Source: JAHRAW01 sp965226545 (GTDB taxonomy: Bacteria; Pseudomonadota; Gammaproteobacteria; Arenicellales; Poriferihabitantaceae). Taken from it: 64,000 nt of DNA. The stretch is from contig OZ245364.1 of assembly GCA_965226545.1 (NCBI GenBank), positions 868,001 to 932,000 on the forward strand, in the 5' to 3' direction. Both the position numbers and the translations under genes were made by a program. Below the pieces are notes generated by a model, which made no database searches, was not told the DNA's origin, and saw only the letters and a program-made list of their open reading frames with translations. Below, piece by piece: positions 1 to 7,314 of the stretch (positions within the stretch are counted from its first letter, which is position 1; every line of letters starts with the position of its first letter).

Positions 1-1
1 C

Positions 2-772
2 GATTTTGATTTGTCGGTGCGCAAAGCGTGGCTGTGCTTTCGGTATGCCGACCGCAAAAACCTGCGCGCGTTGCTCACCCAATCGTTAACCACCGTCGCG
101 ATGCCGCAATTAACCGGCTATGTGCGCATGCGCATCGCTGCCGAACAATACGCTGCCCGGTTTCGCGTCGCCGACGACGCCATCGACGCAATCATTGCGC
201 ACGCCCCCAACCGCGTATTGGATTACGGTTGCGGCGGCGGTCGCGATGCGATTCGCATGGCGCGCACCGGCATCACGGTCGACGCCCATGACCCAAATTT
301 ATCAACCAAAGCCAAACGCCGATTAACCGCCGCCAAGGTGCAATGCTTAACCCAAAATCAACTCGACAACGCCGCACCATACGACGCGATTTTGGTGCGC
401 CATGTACTGTGCGAAATCCGCTCCGACCGCGAACTGCGCGAAGCCTTGCGCACCTTGCGTCGATTAATCGCCAAGCACGGCAACGTGGTGATAACCGCCT
501 GCGACATGGACCGCATCGTCAAACAAAAGTTATACGCAATAAACCAAACGCCGCACAACGCCGATTGCACCGCCAAGTTTTTATACCGCAAACAAATCCG
601 CATCAACGGCGCAACGCGTCGCCATGTACATCGCCCGCAACGCACGTTGGAAAAACTATTTGCCGCCGCCGGCTTCGAAGTCGCGTCACGCAAAAAATTC
701 GCGGAATTGGATTTGCAAACCATGCAACCTTGTGGTGGGGCATTGCAGTGGACATTAATACCGCGGCGTTAA
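2..772 (+). CDS. class I SAM-dependent methyltransferase, 5' partial
   Basis: The frame is open to the left edge of the window, so the true start is probably outside; the first possible start inside is a TTG at 11. The SAM-binding motif I VLDYGCGGGRDAIRMA lies near residues 70-85, followed by an acidic strand-2 end (DAHDPN) and a motif IV-like strand (YDAILVRHVLCEI), the usual order of a Rossmann-type methyltransferase. The substrate cannot be told. It precedes the overlapping cluster at 979-5645 by a 206-base gap holding a 10-bp repeat, so membership in that cluster is only suggested. Confidence 0.75.
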   Translation, partial: DFDLSVRKAWLCFRYADRKNLRALLTQSLTTVAMPQLTGYVRMRIAAEQYAARFRVADDAIDAIIAHAPNRVLDYGCGGGRDAIRMARTGITVDAHDPNLSTKAKRRLTAAKVQCLTQNQLDNAAPYDAILVRHVLCEIRSDRELREALRTLRRLIAKHGNVVITACDMDRIVKQKLYAINQTPHNADCTAKFLYRKQIRINGATRRHVHRPQRTLEKLFAAAGFEVASRKKFAELDLQTMQPCGGALQWTLIPRR

Positions 773-870
773 CCGCGCATAATGTCCGCACCGTCGCGGC
801 AAGCCGTACAATTAAAGATGCGCCAACGCAATGTTCGCCAAACCAACCGATGCGCTTTTGCTTTGCATTT

Positions 871-920
871 ATAACGAAGCGCAACGAAACGTAACGAAGT
901 GCGACGAAGCGAGACGAAGC
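871..920. repeat. degenerate 10-bp tandem repeat, five units
   Basis: Five consecutive 10-base units built on ACGAAGC (for example ataacgaagc, gcaacgaaac, gtaacgaagt) lie in the gap between the methyltransferase and the NAT-fold gene. The period is not a multiple of three and no gene crosses it. Confidence 0.85.
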
Positions 921-978
921 GCGTTAAGTCGCTTGGTCAAATCACCGTTGCATAACCCGCCCAATTAAATGTCCAACC

Positions 979-1797
979 ATGTTTGCCTCGACCGGATTGG
1001 AAGAGTGGCTTGACGCCGCCGCGCGCGACGGTTTTTTGCGATTGATTGGCGTCCGCCGGCGTGCACCGTCGCGCGCGTATTTGGTCGAACTGTTGCGCGC
1101 ATGTTACGCCCGCATTCCGTTTCAAAATCTTTCGATGTTGGTTGGGCCGCGTTGTCCGCCGCAACGCGATGCAATCGTTGCAATGATGACGCGCGGGTTT
1201 GGCGGGCCGTGCGACGTGAACAATTTTTTCCTGTGCGCGTTGTTGCATAAACTGCACTTCAACGCCGGACTGTTGGCGGCGTCGATGCACGAGCCCGATT
1301 GCCATATCGGCGTCATTGTCGGATTCGATGACCGCGCGCCGCAAAATTATTGGGTGGATTTTGGCAACGGTTTTCCGTATCTGACGCCGTTGCCGATTAT
1401 CGACGGCGCATCGGCCGCGCACCTTGGGTTTGAATATGCGTTGGAGGTGCGCGGGGCAAGCGCCGCGCTTTGGCAAAGCGGACTCGATGGACAAGCGCGC
1501 ACGCTCAACCAAACCATTGCATTGCGTCCGGTGCATCATTCGCATTTTGACAAAATGCGCGCGCGTCATTATGGTGAATCCGGATTCGGCCCGTTCCTCA
1601 CCGGCGTGCGCATCAATCGCTGGGAGATTGACCGCGGTTTCATCATGCGCGACAATGCGATTTGGCGCGTGCCCGGTCGTCGTCGCATCGCCGACCGGGC
1701 GCAATGCCTGCGTTGGATTAACCAAAATTTTGACGGGCGATTGTTCGCGCCGCTCTATATTCAAAGCGTCAACTTGTTACACCGGAGGCCATCATGA
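979..1797 (+). CDS. arylamine N-acetyltransferase-fold acyltransferase
   Basis: This 272-residue protein has the three catalytic positions of the arylamine N-acetyltransferase (NAT) family in order: Cys78 in TRGFGGPCDVNNF, His109 in PDCHIGVIV and Asp127 in NYWVDFGNG. NAT enzymes move an acyl group from CoA (or a carrier) through the cysteine to an amine; some relatives, such as the RifF amide synthase, close macrolactams. Length matches the family. The ATG at 979 is the first start in this frame. The stop overlaps the next gene as ATGA, so the two are translationally coupled. The setting (dioxygenase, epimerase, deacetylase) suggests N-acylation of a sugar or small amine rather than drug detoxification; that is inference. 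Confidence 0.8.
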   Translation: MFASTGLEEWLDAAARDGFLRLIGVRRRAPSRAYLVELLRACYARIPFQNLSMLVGPRCPPQRDAIVAMMTRGFGGPCDVNNFFLCALLHKLHFNAGLLAASMHEPDCHIGVIVGFDDRAPQNYWVDFGNGFPYLTPLPIIDGASAAHLGFEYALEVRGASAALWQSGLDGQARTLNQTIALRPVHHSHFDKMRARHYGESGFGPFLTGVRINRWEIDRGFIMRDNAIWRVPGRRRIADRAQCLRWINQNFDGRLFAPLYIQSVNLLHRRPS

Positions 1798-2969
1798 AAG
1801 CAACGCATGCCGCCACGGCAACCGAACACGCGGACGTCGTCACCGGCGCAACCATCAACGGCGCAAGCATTAACCGCGTCACCTTTGCGCGCTTGGATGA
1901 AAACGCGCTTGCGTTTTTTCGTCGACAAGGTTGGGCCGTGTTGCGCCGACCGTTGTCCGACGAACCGGTCGCGCAGATGGTGCAAGCGTGGCGCGACATG
2001 ACCGAAAACTTATCCGCCGACCTCGATGTCGGCGTCGCGCGTTATCTCGAAGTCATCAGCCAGTGGCGCGATTTATGGAAAAGCGACAGGCGCTTCATGC
2101 GGTTGTTGCATGCGCTTGCGCCGTTGGCCGCGGATGCACTTGAGTTGCCCGGTGCGCGTTTGTTTCACGACCAGATTATTTGCAAAACCGAAGGCGGTTC
2201 CAACGGCGAGGTGCCGTGGCATCAAGATTCGATGTATTGGCCGGTCGACCGCACCGGCGTTTCAACTTGGCTTGCCGCGCAAGATACGCCGGTCGAGCAC
2301 GGTTGTCTCGAGGTCGCCGACGGCTCGCATCGCTGGGGCGTGGCCGCGCCGATTGATTTTATGTTGGACGACGGCGGCTTGCCGCAACGCGACGGTGTTA
2401 GCACATCAAAGTTGCCGGTCAAGTCCGGCGACATTGTTTTGCTGCACAGCGGCACGTGGCATCGCAGCGCACCGACGCGCAAAACCGGCGGCGTTCGCAT
2501 CGCGCACATTGCATTGTGGCTGCCGCCAAGTGCGGTCTACTGGCCGGAAAACGCCGATTGGCATCCGGTCAATGCGCAAGTCACGGTCGGCAAAGGCGAG
2601 GTGTTGAACGACGATGAGTTTCCGCTGTTCGGCGCGCCCAGCCCGGATGCCGGCGCCACCGCCGAAAATAAAAATCCAACCGCGACCCGAGCGGGCGGGA
2701 TGTTTGACGGCGTCGGCAAAATCGAGGCGCAGGTGCAGGAAATGTTGGATTCGAATGCATCGTTGTTTGCATTGTTGGGCGACCGTGATGCGCGCGCACT
2801 TTTGGTCGCCCGCTTGCGCGCGCAAACCCGCTTTGGCGGCGACCACATCGAGCGCGTTATCGAGCAACTGTGGATTAACATCGCCGCGTTTAAAAAACAC
2901 CGCAGTCGCAGCGTGTTTTGCGCCGCGTATCTGGAGTGGAATGAACTTTACGCCGCCCGTGCAAACTGA
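1794..2969 (+). CDS. phytanoyl-CoA dioxygenase (PhyH) family oxygenase
   Basis: A 391-residue Fe(II)/2-oxoglutarate-type oxygenase. The iron ligands are visible: His143 and Asp145 in PWHQDSMYWP, and the distal His223 in HSGTWHRSAP; the CLEVADGSHRWG stretch between them is typical of PhyH proteins. Such enzymes hydroxylate small organic substrates using O2 and 2-oxoglutarate. The start overlaps the NAT-fold stop as ATGA. The C-terminal 100 residues carry no motif I recognise. The substrate is unknown but the tight coupling implies that it works on the same product as its neighbours. Confidence 0.85.
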   Translation: MKATHAATATEHADVVTGATINGASINRVTFARLDENALAFFRRQGWAVLRRPLSDEPVAQMVQAWRDMTENLSADLDVGVARYLEVISQWRDLWKSDRRFMRLLHALAPLAADALELPGARLFHDQIICKTEGGSNGEVPWHQDSMYWPVDRTGVSTWLAAQDTPVEHGCLEVADGSHRWGVAAPIDFMLDDGGLPQRDGVSTSKLPVKSGDIVLLHSGTWHRSAPTRKTGGVRIAHIALWLPPSAVYWPENADWHPVNAQVTVGKGEVLNDDEFPLFGAPSPDAGATAENKNPTATRAGGMFDGVGKIEAQVQEMLDSNASLFALLGDRDARALLVARLRAQTRFGGDHIERVIEQLWINIAAFKKHRSRSVFCAAYLEWNELYAARAN

Positions 2970-3819
2970 TTCTGTCGATTGGGACGGGTTGCGCGCGTTT
3001 ATCGCGATTCGTTCGATGCAAGGATTGCCGGCGGAAAATGCGCGCGCGGTCGAATTCGTTCGCGCGCGATTGCATCGCGCCGGGTTTAACACGCGCGTTT
3101 ACGGCGGGGCGCGCTCGCATCAACCGGCGATTGTTGCGCATCGCGCGGCGCAAAATGCGCCGGCGCAAAAACGGCTGGTGTTGTACGGGCATTACGATGT
3201 TGCGCCGGTCAAACGCGAAGACGCATGGCGAAGCGCCTCGCCGTTTGTTTGTGAGACGATTGACGGACGCATCTACGCGCGCGGCATCGCCGACAATAAA
3301 GGCGCGTTGTTTGTGCGTCTGCAGGCGCTCGCCGAAGCGACTGCTGCGCCGGAAATTTTATGGCTGATACAAGGCGAGGAGGAAATCCCGCGCGGCGTAC
3401 GCGTCGCCAAACCGATTTTCGCGCGCGAACTTGCGAGATTTGATTGCGATGTCGTGGTCGAGGAAACCGGCTTCAACGACATTGTGCGCGATGAGCCGAT
3501 TGCGTTTGTTTGGAGTCCAAACCAACGTCACCGCCTGCTCGAGCGATACCGCAACTTGATGAACGGCCTCGGTTTTCATCGCATCGAATTCCGCACCTTG
3601 CAAAAACTCAACGGCGCAAAACAATGCCCGTTGCTCAGCAACCTGCGTCAACGTCACCTCTATCTCGGCTTCGGCCCCAACGACGATTTGCACCGCATAC
3701 ACCAAGACAACGAATCACTCTGCCGTCGCCGGTTGTGCGCACACAAACAAAAATTCACCGCGTTTATCGAACGCTGCGCACTTGCGACGACCAACTTCGA
3801 TGATGAACAACGTCCCTGA
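2941..3819 (+). CDS. short M20-type metallohydrolase lacking the dimerisation domain
   Basis: The ATG at 2941 lies 29 bases inside the preceding gene and gives 292 residues. Metal-site motifs of M20 amidohydrolases are present: LYGHYDVAPV (His84, Asp86), RGIADNKG (Asp118), IQGEEEIP (Glu146/147), an acidic VVVEETG and a C-terminal IHQDNE histidine. M20 enzymes usually exceed 350 residues because an alpha/beta lid domain interrupts the catalytic domain; here only about 70 residues separate VVVEETG from the last histidine, too few for a normal lid. It would hydrolyse an amide or peptide bond with a dinuclear metal centre. Its place in an overlapping cluster with a NAT-fold enzyme suggests deacylation or peptide trimming of a biosynthetic intermediate. 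Confidence 0.75.
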   Translation: MNFTPPVQTDSVDWDGLRAFIAIRSMQGLPAENARAVEFVRARLHRAGFNTRVYGGARSHQPAIVAHRAAQNAPAQKRLVLYGHYDVAPVKREDAWRSASPFVCETIDGRIYARGIADNKGALFVRLQALAEATAAPEILWLIQGEEEIPRGVRVAKPIFARELARFDCDVVVEETGFNDIVRDEPIAFVWSPNQRHRLLERYRNLMNGLGFHRIEFRTLQKLNGAKQCPLLSNLRQRHLYLGFGPNDDLHRIHQDNESLCRRRLCAHKQKFTAFIERCALATTNFDDEQRP

Positions 3820-4816
3820 GTTTGACGCCGACACCTCGGCGCGTTATGCCGGTCGACCGCTGAACATTATGGTGACCGGCGCGTCCGGTTTTATCGCCGG
3901 CCATGTCGTTGAGCGGTTGTTGGCTGACGGACACCGCGTTACCGCAGTCGATTTGTGGCGCAGCGATGTGATGGTCGCGCATGCGCGCCATCCGCGTTTG
4001 CAGTTTGTCAAGGCGAGCGTTTTGGACGCCGAAATCGTCACCGAGTTGTTGCGCGGGCATGAGGTTTTGATTCACGCCGCGGCGGTGCTCGGCACCCGTG
4101 AGACGGTGTTGTCGATTGATGTCGCGCACACCGCGTCGGTCAATGTCGTCGGCGGCGTCAACATGTTGAGCGCCGCGCGCCGCGTCGGGGTGCGGCGGGT
4201 GATTGTGCCGACCACCCCGCATGTCGAGTGGTTGAACCCGTATAAAATCACCAAGCATGCAGTCGAGCAATTCTGCCGTTTGTTTTATGAAGCGTTTAAG
4301 TTGGATGTGGTCGCGCTGCAGTTGGGCAATGTTTACGGCGCGCGCGAACGGTGGTTGGAAAGCCCATTCGGCGCGCCGCACAACTATCAAAAAATTATCC
4401 CGACCGCGTTGATGCAAACATTGCGCGGCGAAGCGTTTTTCATTTACGGCGACGGCGAACAAAAATCGGATTACATTCACATCGACGACATCGTCGAATG
4501 TTTTGCGCGCGCGGTATACACGCGGCGCAACCTCGGCGGACAAGTGATTCCGATTGGGCGCGGCGCAAGCGTTTCGGTCAACGAAGTGGTCGCGACGTTG
4601 GCGGACACTTGGCGGCGCAATGTAAACGTCCGTTATGCGCCGATGCGCGCGGGCGAAACGCACGCCGAGATACACCTTGACCCCGCGCCGTTGATGGCGC
4701 ATTTAAATTATCGCCCGCGTTGTGCGTTGCCCGACGGACTCGCCAAAACCATACCGTATTACGAAGCCGCGCATCGGCGCGCTTCCCATATTGTGAAGCC
4801 GCACGGCGATGACTAA
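3803..4816 (+). CDS. NAD-dependent epimerase/dehydratase
   Basis: A 337-residue extended short-chain dehydrogenase. The nucleotide-binding motif TGASGFIAGH lies near residue 25, the YxxxK catalytic pair is in NPYKITK, and GNVYGARE plus YIHIDDIVECF are typical of nucleotide-sugar epimerases. ATGs occur at 3800 and 3803; both overlap the end of the M20-type gene, so coupling is certain whichever is used. It likely converts a nucleotide sugar by epimerisation, reduction or dehydration. It is followed by an overlapping polysaccharide deacetylase, supporting a glycan role. Confidence 0.85.
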   Translation: MNNVPEFDADTSARYAGRPLNIMVTGASGFIAGHVVERLLADGHRVTAVDLWRSDVMVAHARHPRLQFVKASVLDAEIVTELLRGHEVLIHAAAVLGTRETVLSIDVAHTASVNVVGGVNMLSAARRVGVRRVIVPTTPHVEWLNPYKITKHAVEQFCRLFYEAFKLDVVALQLGNVYGARERWLESPFGAPHNYQKIIPTALMQTLRGEAFFIYGDGEQKSDYIHIDDIVECFARAVYTRRNLGGQVIPIGRGASVSVNEVVATLADTWRRNVNVRYAPMRAGETHAEIHLDPAPLMAHLNYRPRCALPDGLAKTIPYYEAAHRRASHIVKPHGDD

Positions 4817-5645
4817 AACGCTGATGTTGCATCGCGTATTGCCGCAGTTGCAAGCCGGCGGTTATTACCTGCGGCGCGGCACCGCAATCGACGCCGCATG
4901 TTTTCATCGCCTGCTGGATGCACTCGAGCACAGCGGCGCGCGCACGGTGACGCCGTTGGATGTTGACGATGATGATGATGACGGCGACGGTCAACGGTGT
5001 CGCGTCTGCATCACCTTCGACGACGGTTACGCCGACATCGCGCCGGCCTTGGATGCGCTGTTGGCGCGCGGCATGTGCGCAACCATTTTTGCGGTCAAGG
5101 AATATTGCGTAAACAACTTTTCGCCGATTGACGATGCGGCGGCGTGGTTGGATGCGACGACGGACGCACCGCCGCAACTGATTGCATCGTTGACCGACGG
5201 CGCAATGAAAAAACGCATGCGCAACCTGTCGCCGCACCGCTATCGCCGTTTGCGTGAACGACTCTTCGGCCTCGGCGACCATCCGAACGCCGCGCGGTTT
5301 TTAACCGAACGCCAACTGCGCGATTATCACGCGCGCGGCGTCGCCATCGGCATCCACGGTTGCACGCATCGCGTTTGGTCGAACTTGTCGGCGCCGCAAC
5401 TGCGCGCCGAGATTGAGCAAGCCGCCAACTGGTTGCGCGGCATTGGCGTGCGCGACATCGCCGGGTTGTGTTTTCCGCACGGACGTCATCGCACCTTGTG
5501 CGACCTCGGCCCCGCAGTCGCCCGATTAGCGGCGGTCGGCGTGTTCGGCGTCGATGCGCCGTATGCCGACCCTGCAGTCACGCGTCGCATCTGGATTCGC
5601 CCGAACACCGAGCGGGATTTCGCGGCGTTGTTTGGCAAGCGGTGA
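4809..5645 (+). CDS. polysaccharide deacetylase (NodB homology domain)
   Basis: A 278-residue carbohydrate esterase family 4-like protein. CITFDDGYADI carries the TFDD motif (catalytic base and metal Asp), GIHGCTHR supplies the H-x3-H metal motif, and LCFPHGR is the usual active-site arginine region. A short run of seven acidic residues (DDDDDDGDG) just before the TFDD strand comes from a GAT/GAC-rich stretch. There is no signal peptide, so it probably acts in the cytoplasm, for example on a lipid-linked or nucleotide-linked sugar. It overlaps the epimerase by 8 bases and ends the cluster. Confidence 0.85.
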   Translation: MTKTLMLHRVLPQLQAGGYYLRRGTAIDAACFHRLLDALEHSGARTVTPLDVDDDDDDGDGQRCRVCITFDDGYADIAPALDALLARGMCATIFAVKEYCVNNFSPIDDAAAWLDATTDAPPQLIASLTDGAMKKRMRNLSPHRYRRLRERLFGLGDHPNAARFLTERQLRDYHARGVAIGIHGCTHRVWSNLSAPQLRAEIEQAANWLRGIGVRDIAGLCFPHGRHRTLCDLGPAVARLAAVGVFGVDAPYADPAVTRRIWIRPNTERDFAALFGKR

Positions 5646-5696
5646 CGCAATTGCATCCCGTCTGCGCGCGCGTTGTCATCCGCACAATCGCGCCGC

Positions 5697-5735
5697 ATCG
5701 CATTACATCGAATCGCATTACATCGCAGTACATCG
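5697..5735. repeat. 15-bp direct repeat (tcgcattacatcgaa), 2.5 units
   Basis: Two adjacent 15-base units (5698-5712 and 5713-5727) and part of a third lie just after the deacetylase gene. They belong to the degenerate repeats seen in most gaps of this window. Confidence 0.7.
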
Positions 5736-5832
5736 AACGCTCACCTGAGTCGATGGAATTGGCTTCGTCAAGTTTTCCAACTCAACAACCCAATAACAAT
5801 CCGACGCACCCACAACACTCGCACCGCCGCGC

Positions 5833-5848
5833 CAAGCCGTACAATTAA
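5833..5848 (+). promoter_or_regulatory. putative -10 region upstream of the EamA gene, repeated at 800-815
   Basis: The 16-mer caagccgtacaattaa contains TACAAT at 5840-5845, 44 bases before the EamA start. The same 16 bases occur perfectly at 800-815, upstream of the NAT-fold gene. No good -35 box is visible for either copy. Confidence 0.4.
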
Positions 5849-5888
5849 CCGCCGCCAATCCAACCAACACCTTCGCACCCCCACCCCC

Positions 5889-6782
5889 ATGCCCCTCAAA
5901 AAACCCCCACTATTCATCGAAGCATTATTCCTGGTGTTATGGAGTTCCGGTTTCATCGCATCCAAATCCGGGTTGCCGTATGCCGGTACTTTTACGCTGT
6001 TGTTTTGGCGGTATTTGTTGTTGTCAGCGGTGTTGTTGGCGTGGTTGGCGATGCGCGGGCAGTTGCGGTTTGGCGGCGGGCGGCGGGTTGGGGCGGCGGC
6101 CGGGATGGGCATACTCGGGCATGCGGTTTGGTTGTCGGCGGCGGTGTCGGCGGCGGAATACGGCGTGTCGCCGGGGGTGATTGCATTGGTGGCGGCGTTG
6201 CAGCCGTTGGTGACCGGTGTGGTCGCCGGGCCGGTGCTTGGCGAGCGGGTTGCATATACGCAATGGATTGGTTTGCTGCTCGGCTTTGTCGGCGTGGCCT
6301 TGGTGGTTGGCGACCGCATCGGCGGACACACCGCCGCCCCGTGGTGGGCGTATTTTCTGCCGTTGATATCCGCGTTGTCGTTGACGGCGGCGACGGTGTG
6401 GCAGCGCAAGTTGGAAATTAACGCCGCCGGGTTTTTATCGGTGCCGCAAAATTTGGCGGTGCAATGTTGGGCGAGTGCGGTGGTGTTGTTGCCGTTCGCC
6501 TGGGGCGTCGAACATTTTGCCGCCGAGTGGAGCGCGCATTTCATCTTCATACTCGGCTGGCTGACATTCATCGTGTCGCTGTCGGCGTACGGCTTGTTGA
6601 TTTATCTTTTCAAACGCCGCCCGGCGCCGTATGTCGCCGCGCTTTTATATCTCACGCCGCCGATGGTGATGCTGATGGATTATTTCGTTTTCGGCGCAAT
6701 GGTCACCATCTTTGGCTTAATTGGGCTTATGATTGCGGTCGTCGGCGTTTATCTGTCGCGGCGCAAGCCGGCAAGCAGTTGA
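5889..6782 (+). CDS. EamA/DMT family permease
   Basis: A 297-residue integral membrane protein with about ten hydrophobic segments and the two EamA repeats of the drug/metabolite transporter superfamily (start IEALFLVLWSSGFIASK; end FGAMVTIFGLIGLMIAVVGVYL). Members export amino acids, metabolites or drugs; the substrate here is unknown. The ATG at 5889 gives the normal short N-terminus (MPLKKPP); upstream frame extension is low-complexity noise. A TACAAT hexamer lies 44 bases upstream. Confidence 0.85.
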   Translation: MPLKKPPLFIEALFLVLWSSGFIASKSGLPYAGTFTLLFWRYLLLSAVLLAWLAMRGQLRFGGGRRVGAAAGMGILGHAVWLSAAVSAAEYGVSPGVIALVAALQPLVTGVVAGPVLGERVAYTQWIGLLLGFVGVALVVGDRIGGHTAAPWWAYFLPLISALSLTAATVWQRKLEINAAGFLSVPQNLAVQCWASAVVLLPFAWGVEHFAAEWSAHFIFILGWLTFIVSLSAYGLLIYLFKRRPAPYVAALLYLTPPMVMLMDYFVFGAMVTIFGLIGLMIAVVGVYLSRRKPASS

Positions 6783-6828
6783 CGCCGCCGTTCATTACCG
6801 TCCATTAACCCGTCCATTGGAGATTAAA

Positions 6829-6948
6829 ATGAAATCCAACCCGCCCAACCGATTGCACAAAACCGCCCAAGCGGCGGCCGTGGTCGCAATTTGTTTGTTG
6901 CTGACCGGCTGCTCGTTTATCGACGTGCCGTTTGTGCCCGGCATTTAA
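6829..6948 (+). CDS. very small lipoprotein (39 aa)
   Basis: A 39-residue reading frame with a basic start (MKSNPPNRLHK), a hydrophobic core (AAAVVAICLL) and a lipobox LLTGC, leaving a mature lipopeptide of only about 15 residues that ends PFVPGI. A Shine-Dalgarno GGAG lies 7 bases before the ATG. The lipobox predicts diacylglyceryl modification and membrane anchoring. I do not recognise the family. A long nested hairpin starts 28 bases after the stop. Confidence 0.65.
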   Translation: MKSNPPNRLHKTAQAAAVVAICLLLTGCSFIDVPFVPGI

Positions 6949-6976
6949 CGCGCTGGCGATTGTGCAATTGTGCAAG

Positions 6977-7050
6977 CCGCCGCCCGCCGCGCATCGCGGT
7001 TATCGATGCATCATCAATGCATCGAGCGTGATAAGCGTGGCGGGCGGCGG
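6977..7050 (+). terminator. nested GC-rich hairpin after the small lipoprotein
   Basis: CCGCCGCCCGCC (6977-6988) is perfectly complementary to GGCGGGCGGCGG (7039-7050), and the loop holds a second perfect stem, CGATGCAT (7004-7011) with ATGCATCG (7017-7024). Only GTTT follows, so intrinsic termination is possible but not typical; a structured RNA or mRNA-stabilising element is the alternative. Confidence 0.4.
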
Positions 7051-7067
7051 GTTTGCCTTGCCTTGCA

Positions 7068-7145
7068 GTTACATTTATATTTACATTTACTCGTCACTTA
7101 CACTTCACTTGTCCTTGTCACTTTTGGAAGTGCCACTTTTGCAAG
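7068..7145. repeat. degenerate 6-bp repeat (TTACAT / CACTTG)
   Basis: A pyrimidine-skewed run of hexamer-like units such as ttacat, ttatat, cacttg and cacttt, upstream of the sialidase-like gene. No gene uses it. Confidence 0.6.
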
Positions 7146-7314
7146 CGTCGCTTTGTTAATAAATAACCCTGCACTGAACTTCATCCGAGCGACGATTGTT
7201 AAGCCGCTCGATTGCAAGTTTGTGGTGCAAGTTTTTGCAGCCACAGTTCACCGTCGAATCCCGTCACCGTCAAACCCCGCAATTCAATTTGCTTGCCAAG
7301 CGTCAACCATTTAA

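Larger units (their letters stand above)
6949..7314. other. gene-free gap: nested hairpin plus pyrimidine-rich repeats
   Basis: These 366 bases hold no convincing gene. The first third carries the nested inverted repeat at 6977-7050, the middle (7068-7145) is a degenerate TTACAT/CACTTG repeat, and the rest shows nothing recognisable. A 114-codon open frame crosses it but reads mostly repeat and has no family resemblance. Confidence 0.6.

Noticed and set aside
6970..7314. 114-codon plus-strand frame after the small lipoprotein gene
   Set aside because: It runs through the hairpin and a pyrimidine-rich repeat, and its peptide lacks any recognisable domain.
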